Shown here: in pieces, positions 56,891 to 64,000 of the stretch
Numbering within the stretch: position 1 is the first letter of the stretch
How the letters are laid out: each line of letters starts with the position of its first letter
NCBI RefSeq assembly: GCF_050947875.1
Contig: NC_134569.1
Span: 39,378,777-39,442,776, forward strand
From: Dermacentor variabilis
Lineage: Eukaryota > Arthropoda > Arachnida > Ixodida > Ixodidae
Direction of reading: 5' to 3'
Length of the DNA stretch: 64,000 nt
Notes under the pieces: generated by a model
Seen by the model: the letters and a program-made list of their open reading frames with translations, nothing else
Databases searched by the model: none
What the model was told of the DNA's origin: nothing
Made by a program: the position numbers and the translations under genes

Positions 56891-59800
56891 AGTGAGACTG
56901 ATTTGCATGATAAGAAAGTTTGTTTCCCCTTGTTTCTCACCGCTTCGTCCATACCTAACTTTTTCCAGTGAACATCTAAGTTCGCCTTACTTGAATGATT
57001 GCGTTTGGCTACAGATTACAAACACTGAAGAACATTTGACATTGCCTGTAGCAGATGGGCTTCGCGCAATCGATTACTTCATCCGTCTTGACGACACTCG
57101 TATGAGCTTAATTTACTGGTAAACTCTTGTAAAATGGAACCACTTGCTCAAGTTCTTTACAGCAAGTGAGCGACACAGCATTCCAGACAGACTGAAGTCA
57201 TCTATATAAAAGAATACCGAATATAGTGTCTTGTTACAGCATGAAGATTGGAGCCTTTGCATTGCTGTATTGAGCATGGGTGTTGGATGTGTTTACTGCA
57301 TACCTACAGCATTAAACGATGACATTAAAGTGGGGAAGGGGGCAGGAGTGGAGAAAGCTGACGGAATTGCAGTTGAGGTAAAACCCAAAATCAGACACAA
57401 TAGCGTATACCGCATTCACTACTCATTTATAATATAAATCACAAAAAATCACCGTATATAGCAGTCGCAACACCACGGGTTGGCCTTCCCCATTCTCTTA
57501 TACTTGTAGTTAGTAGGAATTGACAGATTTAAACAAATTTATCTGGAAATTAACTTCCTTTTCCTTTATTGAAATGATCTAAACGTGGAGATGTGTAACG
57601 CGCACATAACAGAAGCCTGATTTTGAGTGGAATATATTGTGCAGATGTTATAGTCCAATGTATCATTGGCAACGAGCTTTAGGAATTAAAAACTAAAGGG
57701 CGATTCGACCGAACTTCTGCATGTTACAGGTGGTGATGATCAGAAGAAGAAAAAAAAGCACGAAGTGAAATGGTAGGGATCCGTTTCCATTCGGTCAAGT
57801 CTAGTGAAAGTGGGTCGGAAGGCAATAACAAAGCTCTGGAATAAATGTGGCTATACTAAAGTGCGCGTCAAAGGTACTGCCTTAAGCAAAGAAGATACGA
57901 TTACCGGAAGCAGCTTCAAAATAGATCAACGCATTGCCACGGCGCGATAATTAGCAATGAAGGAGACACCGCCAAAAAGAAAATGCGCGCTTAATACTTA
58001 TAATACTAACTCTCAGTATTTATGTCTGTTCTATACTTGAATATGCCTGCGAAGTGCCCTTCGATAAATGCCCTATACTTGAATATGCCCTTCGATAAAA
58101 CGTGAGAGAAAAAAAAAAGCTTGACTAGGTACAACACTTAGATGTTCGATTCATATGATTTTCTTGCTGCTTTAAATTGTACACGAATACGGAGCTAAAC
58201 TAGCTTTCGCTATTGTCACAGCATTTTTCTGCGCACTGTGTATGTACGCTTTGAAGGAAATAAATGAAAGGAAAATGAAATAACAAAAAAATTATGTGAT
58301 CCTCGGACGCTATAATGCAACTTACAGAGTTGCGTACAATTGTTTTTCGTGGTTGGTGCATCATAGCATCAGTTGCTTTTGCGCCATAACACCCTACATA
58401 ACTAACTTTCTCTTAATTACTGCGAATGGCAGTCTGAATGCCACTAATAAGCATCCAGACTATACGCGCAATGTCATACTGCCATATTTCAATACCATTC
58501 AACTCCTTAAGCTTAAGCAACACCCGCAATTTTTCAGCATCATCAGCGTCAGCAACAGGAATAAACCAAGAAGCTTTTTCATCGCATAAGGTATCAGTCG
58601 CGTTAAATAGAAGTGAGATCTGCTTCATTCCTTGTTTGTCTGTTCTCGCACTTACCCGGCGCTGATGAAGTCGATCTTCAGGTCTACTGGTTGCACCATT
58701 ATGTGAAATTCGCAAATAAAGTGTGGATTAGTGAGCAAAGTTTAGAGGAGGAATTAGGTTAGGAACAATTAAATTGCATAAATAACGGAAACTTAAGAGG
58801 ACGACTACGCGTAAGTTTTCATCTGATTCACAGGCAACAAGAAGGGAAAAAATGGAATTAGGTAATATGAGTTGATAAGTGTACCTTAAAAAGAACGAAA
58901 ATCACAAATTTAAACGGGGCAAGCGGTTAATGTAGCTTCTGCGGTGGCTTCATATTAAGGACTAGGAGGAACGTAAGCCTTTTCCCGACCGAACAAACTC
59001 GACCGGTAGCCAATAAGGCATCCGTATTTAAGCCGAAACGTCTACAAATCCATGTGAACACGCCACTTTGATCGACGTTCTCTTTTTCTTTTATTTTACT
59101 TCGGTACTATTTCCCGACCTGACGAAATGTCGTTCGCTTATCGATTCCTCTGGCGACTTCCACTTGTTGAGCATGGTTATTTCCGCTGGCTGATCTCTCT
59201 AGCTGAAGGCGCTTTTGTTTACCTCAAGATACGGTATACAAAACATGGATTTACACTGGGTTCGCTACAGTGGCAAACGCAGCAACACAGTCTACTCGAA
59301 AGATACTCTCGAAGCTCGAGCCGTAGCCTGCGGCCCGGGCAAATAAAGGAAGAGTTTCGTTGACACAGCCAACGGAAGTTCCGCGACACCGTGGCCTCTA
59401 TTTCTTTTGTGGCTTATGCGACGCATCAACGCATCTCAAAGAGTGTCGAACTTGTTTCGTGCCAGGAGAGGTCTCAGGAGACGAAGATGTTTTCGGTAGG
59501 GTACTTGAAAAACAAATAGTTATTACGGGGCATTTTTTTTTGTAATTCTTACTTTGCGTTACACCTTAGGACTCTACAGGAAGATTTCAGTATACACAAG
59601 AGCTTTCGCGTCGAGGCTTTGCGGCTCTTCGGAATAGACCGTCGACTTAATCAGGTGTTTTTCTTGCCTACCAATAAAGTCATCTTCTCCCGCCTTTCTC
59701 CACCTGGCTTCATCGTGAAGATGCTTCGTTACTTCGGTCAGTGTCAGCGACCTCTGCGCCTACAACATTGGCATGTAAAGAAGAATTTCTCCCTTTACAG

Positions 59801-60589
59801 CTCATTACATATTCCTGAATACGTTAGCTCCACTCTCTTGCCTTTTGTTTCGTTAATAACGCTGTTCTCGGGTGAAAAAAAAAAACAACGTATCACGTGG
59901 AAATCGAAAAGTAGATGAAAGCTAGACGTTCGCGTTTTCTCTCTCGGATGCTTTTAGCTGAGATGAAACACAAACGCTGCGCTGTCAAATTTGTGATGAT
60001 GAACGAGAATGTGAGCAACGAACTGTAAGCTGTTTGTTGAAGAATGGGGTGTTTCTCTTATTGCTTCCTATTTTTCGCGTCGTTTCCCCGAAGTGCTAAA
60101 AGTGTGCATGAGCTCCCCTTTGAAAGATAAATATACAAAATCGTGGTCCATTGTCAATGTCGTACCATCATAACTAAAAGAACTATAAATAAATATCAAA
60201 ATAAAATAATCTACACTGCACGTTTTGGCGCAACACAATCTGTTTTGCAAAGAAAAGCCACCTTATGCGTCCAACCGCGTGGCCATTTACAAACTTGCCC
60301 TGAAACGACCATAAAGCTGTCCCGAAATGGGGGACATCTACCGTTCATTGTGATATACGGAAGGCAACAAGCAGTATAGAAGCACAGAAGCAAATGTTAT
60401 GCGGCTTCTTTACAGCACATACTGCTAAAGTGGCCAAAAATGTTTACGACACGCGTAAGAACTCTGCACCAGAACGTTCGAGCCAAGGAGAGCAAAATGA
60501 AAACTGGGCAAAACTTCGGACGAAAAACTTCGCATGGAAGATTTCGCGAATTCTCGCACCTTGTTAGTTCACCTGCCGAAATGGATAGC
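56891..60589. other. Unassigned DNA
   Basis: No transposon or RNA gene recognised. A 17-bp phrase CTATACTTGAATATGCC occurs twice (about 58032 and 58070) as part of a ~40-bp tandem duplication. A 100-codon minus-strand frame at 58413-58715 (KQGMKQISLLFNATDTLCDE) is not recognised. A T run ends the frame at 59530-59542. Frames at 59127-59363 and 59619-59918 show no domain. Confidence 0.4.
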
Positions 60590-61175
60590 CCATTGCCCTG
60601 TCCAGCGCACGCCGCGGGTGAAGAGCAGTCGCGTTGCAAGCGAAGCCCTACAGGAGCGGAGAGAGCGCGCGCCCAACCGAGGAGCGATTCCGGCGTCACG
60701 TGGTGTTCCCACGTGGCTCACATCGTCGGAAGAGAAGGAAGGGCGAAGGGATGAGTTCCCCCACGCTCCCGAGCGTCGTCCTGCTTCTCCCCCCACCTCT
60801 CCTCACGCGCCTCTGGAGGATCCACAAGAGCAGCGTTCCAACGAGCCACCAACAAACCGAGAGCAAACGGTTGGGCCGGACGTTTTTCTCGCGGCGCTGT
60901 CTCATCGCGCGCGCTCGCTTCGCCGTCTCCAGTGCCGAGAAAGAAGTCACGAATGATCGCGTTCGTGAAGGGTGCAGTGCGAGTGAATAGCGACCCGGCT
61001 GTTAGAGGCCCGTCCGCGCCTACTCTGGCAATGTTCGTACGTCGAAACGATGTTTCCTGCGCGCAGACTGGCGCCTGCCAAGAGCAATTGACGAGCGTAT
61101 TTCTCGGCCGCGTATGTGACGGTTGTCACGTTCTGCCCGCAGCGACGAGTGTAAGGACCGGCACCCGCTAAACTG
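60590..61175 (+). promoter_or_regulatory. GC/CpG-rich segment with possible splice donor, candidate first exon
   Basis: This is the second GC-rich island of the window, with CACGTGGTGTTCCCACGTGG (two CACGTG E-boxes at about 60698 and 60710), many CpG and an AACTGTGAGTAAT at about 61168-61180 that fits a splice donor (GTGAGT). A TTTC/TTTCC-rich tract follows it. Frames of 75-140 codons occur on both strands without a recognised domain. Promoter plus non-coding or short coding first exon is an inference; a repeat-derived LTR or 5' UTR is an alternative. Confidence 0.25.
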
Positions 61176-61866
61176 TGAGTAATATTGCCTTTGTTTCTTG
61201 CGTATTTTGTTCTCCTCGTTCTCTATTTCGTTTTCTGTCATTTCTATTTCTTTCTTACTTACTTTCGTTCTTTCTTCCTTCCTTTCTTCCTTTATTTGTT
61301 TCACTATTCCTTCCTTTCTTCCCTCATTCATCATTTCAGGCATGCCTTCTTTGTGTAAATTTTTTTTATTATTCTTATGCCGTTTCGCTGAGCGTTCTAG
61401 CGTGAGATCACGCTCCTTATAGCGTTTGCTTATTGTGCCACGAGCAGTTCTGCTTAGTCTCGTAAGTGGGAAGTGCCTTCCACGAATATCAAACTACACG
61501 CTCCGCATTTCAATAGGTACCGTGTTGTCCCTGAGAAAGAGATGTCGTAGTATATTGAGAGAATGAGAACGTTCACCTCGGACTTGTTTGGTCTTGTCAT
61601 TAAAAATGAAGATTATACGGAGAAAACTAATTTGTCAGGACTATGCGCATCAGCTGTCGTTAGCCAGAACTTAGTTAAGATGGTCGAGGAGCCACTGAAC
61701 TGTTCCTTTGTTTTTTCTCCCTTTTGTGGTTTATGTTACTTAACGGTCGATTTTGATTAACAGGGCTACAATTAGCCAAAGGCCCACCGAATGTTTTGTC
61801 TTGAGCTCATTCGCCAAGGATAGTCATGATCCCTGTTTAGACGGCACAAGTCATCAGAAGGACCTA
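61176..61866. other. Unassigned, pyrimidine-rich start
   Basis: 61195-61345 is T/C-rich with CTTTC and TTCCTT units; the Phe/Leu/Ser frames there are composition artefacts. The rest is not assigned. Confidence 0.5.
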
Positions 61867-61939
61867 GAAGGTGGTGGTGGTGGTGGTGGTGGTGGTGGTG
61901 GTGGTGGTGGTGGTGGTGGTGGTGGTGGTGGTGGTGGTA
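61867..61939. repeat. (GGT)n microsatellite
   Basis: About 70 bp of GGT, followed by a G run at 61945-61955. The poly-Gly frame across it (61753-62040) is not credible as a protein. Confidence 0.97.
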
Positions 61940-61955
61940 GTAAGGGGGGGGGGGG

Positions 61956-62403
61956 AGGTTGCAGCTTAGCGCACGCAGAACTTTTCTACACTCAAGTAGT
62001 TGTCTCTCACGAAACGTTACTCGCGATAAGTGAAACTTGACTTACCCCTCATTCCTCACAACTTGACGTTATCAGGGAATACGCAGCAAGAGTGCGCACT
62101 CGTTAGTGTGTCGTGGTCGATTTTAATATAAAATAGAAAATGTTTGTGACAAATACGTCGCAAGCGTCTGTATGCCGTTAAATTGCCGTATGAATAAAAT
62201 GGTTATAGAATATACCATCGTGAACTTTTGCTAAATGTTTGAGCCGGGCCCACCACTGTAGCGGGCGTCATTCAATATCCAAGCTACCATGAAAATGTGT
62301 TCCTCAGCAGCACAGAGCAGCACGCTCTCACGCACTTGCTTCTTAGTTTTTACTGTAGCCAAGCGTCGCGAGTTGTAGGTGTGCCTTTACAGAATACCCC
62401 GCT
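61956..62403. other. Unassigned DNA
   Basis: No recognised feature. Confidence 0.45.
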
Positions 62404-62570
62404 AGGGGTATTCCGTAAGTATGCACTTAGTGGACATGTGCATTTCGTCTGCTGTTGAAGTTCTGATTCGCTTGGCTGGGGCACGCCTCAGAGAGAGGCA
62501 GGCGCCCCCAGCCAATCAGCAGCAGACGCAATTGACATGTCCACTAGGTGGACACTTGCAGAATAACTCA
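62404..62570. mobile_element. Foldback (palindromic) element, ~165 bp
   Basis: The two halves are inverted copies. TAGTGGACATGT and CGTCTGCTG on the left match ACATGTCCACTA and CAGCAGACG on the right, with CTTGGCTGGGG / CCCCCAGCC and GGCACGCCTC / GAGGCAGGCGCC near the centre. An adjoining GAATACCCC-GCTA-GGGGTATTC palindrome (62392-62413) sits at the left edge. The left arm carries an extra segment of about 13 bases. It is a short MITE-like hairpin without coding potential. Confidence 0.8.
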
Positions 62571-62604
62571 GGTCGCGGCTACGCTGACACTAAAAGTCAA
62601 AATG

Positions 62605-63210
62605 CCAATGCGAATTATATTATTATTATCATCATCATAACCATCAGCCTATTCTTACGTACACTGCTGTACGAAGGCCTCTCTCTGTGATCTCTAGTTA
62701 CCCCGTACTTGCGCTAGCTTATTCCAACTTGCACTTGCAAATTTCCCGATTTAATCACCCCACCTAATTTTCTGCCGTCCGTGACTGCGCTTCGTTTCCC
62801 TTGGCATCCATTCTGTAACTTTAATGGTCCACCAGTTATCTGCGCTACGCATTACATGACCTGCCAGCTGCATTTCTTTCTCTTATTCTCTTAATGTCAA
62901 CTATAGTTTCGGCTGTCGTCGTTTGCTCTCTGATCCACATCGCTCTCTTCCTGTCTCTTAACGTTGCGCCTAACAACTTTCGTTCGATCGCTCTTTTCGC
63001 AGTCCTTAACTTGTTCTCGAGCTCCTCTGTTGACCTCAAAGTTTCTGCCTCATATGTTAGAATCGGTAGGACGCAATGGCTGTACGCTTTTCTTTTCAAC
63101 GAAAGTGGTAACTTTACAGTCAGGCTTTGGTAATGCCTGCTGTACGCACTCCAACCCACTTTTATTCTTCTGTAAACTTCGTTCTCGTGGTTATATAGCA
63201 ATGAATAATT
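62605..63210 (-). mobile_element. RTE-like LINE 3' end
   Basis: The minus-strand frame at 62845-63201 reads NHENEVYRRIKVGWSAYSRH, LPLSLKRKAYSHCVLPILTY and EAETLRSTEELENKLRTAKR. AIERKLLGATLRDRKRAMWI and REQTTTAETIVDIKRIRERN follow. This is the RTE ORF2 region after the RT (RRIKLGW..., LKRKVFDQCVLPVLTYGAETW, RNEWIREQT). Downstream, frames decay through SADNWWTIKVTEWMPRET and a WGD remnant to a GATGATGATAATAA tail near 62640-62605. It is 5'-truncated near 63210. Confidence 0.85.
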
Positions 63211-63766
63211 GCGCCAAGATATCTCGCACTGAAGTCCGAATTAGAAAGCACTGAGTCTTGTAGCATGCGCCACAATGGTGACGCGTCAACCTGCGCTGTG
63301 AGCGTCTAACTTGGCCTTATTACGCACTCTAGAACTACAACCTCTGTAACGGCGGTTGAGAGCGCTGTCGCCTTGTGCTGAAAAAAAAATTCCACCACCT
63401 AAAAAATTGAAACTAAAATAAAACGTTGAAGGTACGGTGCTATACTCAGTGTAGTTTTCTTTGAGCGATATATATGTATGGCTCGAACAATACTTATGAA
63501 TCTTTAATGATGTCCTCAAATATACATTTCCCAGTTCAGCTGCACAGCGTTTTATTACTCTCTAGAAAAATTATGGATGCATACGCGTGAAGTCTATATT
63601 GCGTAGCAGACAATTTGTAACATCAATTTTCATGATTCTGAAATAACTACATGCAACCCATGGGACAAGGACAGAGGGTTTAAGCGAGCGTGCTTCCTGC
63701 TTTTAACTGCGTTTCGACGTAAATCTGCGCATGCGCCGCAAAATCACACGGGTCGACGACGGGGCT
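63211..63766. other. Unassigned DNA
   Basis: No recognised feature. Confidence 0.45.
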
Positions 63767-63880
63767 CGTTGAATTGAGTTGAATTTTGGGGTGTCATGTG
63801 CCAAAACCACCATTTGATTGCTAGGCACGCCGTAGTGGGGAACTCGGGATTAGTTTTGAACACCAGATGATCTTTAACGT
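63767..63880 (-). mobile_element. Ruka-like SINE tail, 5' truncated
   Basis: The minus strand reads CACGTTAAAGATCATCTGGT, CCCCACTACGGCGTGCCTAG, TGGTGGTTTTGGCACATGAC and a tail of AATTCAACTCAATTC. Only the 3' portion of the SINE is present; the tRNA part is missing and another SINE begins at 63884. Confidence 0.8.
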
Positions 63881-63883
63881 GAG

Positions 63884-64000
63884 GTGCAGCGGTGGCGTAG
63901 AGGTAGAACACCCGCCTCGCGTGCAAGAGGTCCGTGGTTCGAATCCCGGTGCCGCGCAATTTTCCACCGGATTAAAAAAAATCCGTGTGCTGATAAAATT
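63884..64000 (+). mobile_element. tRNA-derived SINE, second type, cut by window end
   Basis: GGTGCAGCGGTGGCGTAGAG, GTAGAACACCCGCCTCGCGT, GCAAGAGGTCCGTGGTTCGA and ATCCCGGTGCCGCGC form a tRNA-like head with good A-box (TGGCGTAGAGGTAGA) and B-box (GGTTCGAATCC). The stem pairs are incomplete, so it is a SINE and not a tRNA gene. The body starts ATTTTCCACCGGATTAAAAA and continues past the window. Confidence 0.85.

Noticed and set aside
58020..58100. Possible LINE RT C-terminus (ILEYAC reading)
   Set aside because: The match is six residues long, repeated by a local 40-bp duplication, with no supporting motif around it.
61753..62040. Poly-glycine protein
   Set aside because: The glycines are the (GGT)n microsatellite and G run; flanks show no signal peptide or domain.
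63884..63958. Functional tRNA gene
   Set aside because: A and B boxes are good but the T-stem and acceptor pairs are mismatched, and a SINE body follows directly.

Overview
The window looks like gene-poor nuclear DNA of a hard tick (Ixodidae, probably a metastriate such as Rhipicephalus, Dermacentor or Hyalomma). This is inferred from repeat types: Ruka-like tRNA-derived SINEs with a head resembling a tRNA B box and a conserved 3' tail, several CR1/Jockey-like, I-like and RTE-like LINE fragments, a Ty3/gypsy element, long dinucleotide and tetranucleotide microsatellites, and an AT-moderate background. No bacterial-style operon, rRNA, CRISPR array or convincing functional tRNA is visible. No complete host protein-coding gene could be supported; most long open frames are microsatellite translations or shadows of decayed transposons.

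Layout. 0.1-5 kb: CR1-like LINE copy A (+), AT/AG microsatellite, an I-like LINE 3' end (-) abutting another CR1-like RT fragment (+). 5-16.5 kb: mostly unassigned DNA with a perfect 36-bp hairpin, an I-like LINE RNase H/C-terminal remnant, a 259-bp foldback element, a 214-bp GT tract and a TIR-type DNA element. 16.5-21.2 kb: two converging copies of a repeat that encodes remnants of an endonuclease/exonuclease/phosphatase (EEP) domain. 23.9-33.9 kb: one antisense Ty3/gypsy retrotransposon (LTR end, primer-binding site, Gag, protease, RT, integrase C-terminus) broken by at least four insertions or rearrangements: a LINE 3' end, a nearly complete CR1-like LINE that itself carries an I-like LINE with an 11-bp target duplication, an inverted-repeat unit carrying a second gypsy RT piece, and an AATGA-array/MITE composite flanked by AAAAG.

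34-45 kb: SINEs, purine tracts, an RTE 3' end, a local tandem duplication in which only one unit received a SINE, a tRNA-like sequence and a ~1-kb TIR transposon. 45.5-48.9 kb: CR1-like LINE copy C carrying a 164-bp insertion with an 11-bp duplication, then a second AATGA-array element interrupted by a 710-bp solo LTR (TG...CA, ATGT duplication). 49.7-50.6 and 60.6-61.2 kb are GC/CpG-rich and are the best places to look for host promoters or first exons. 51.8-54 kb: a retroelement 3' end and a mariner transposase pseudogene split by a 743-bp hAT-like element. 56 kb: two related SINE-like elements, one with its 5' half inverted as in twin priming. 62-64 kb: a foldback element, an RTE 3' end and two SINEs at the edge.

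The elements do not form a cooperating pathway. They form a record of nested insertions whose relative ages can be read from which element interrupts which. The most informative items are the hAT-in-mariner nest, the solo LTR inside the AATGA element, the SINE present in one of two tandem units, and the EEP-domain repeat pair, which I cannot place with certainty. All identifications are by eye; boundaries are approximate unless a target-site duplication is stated.
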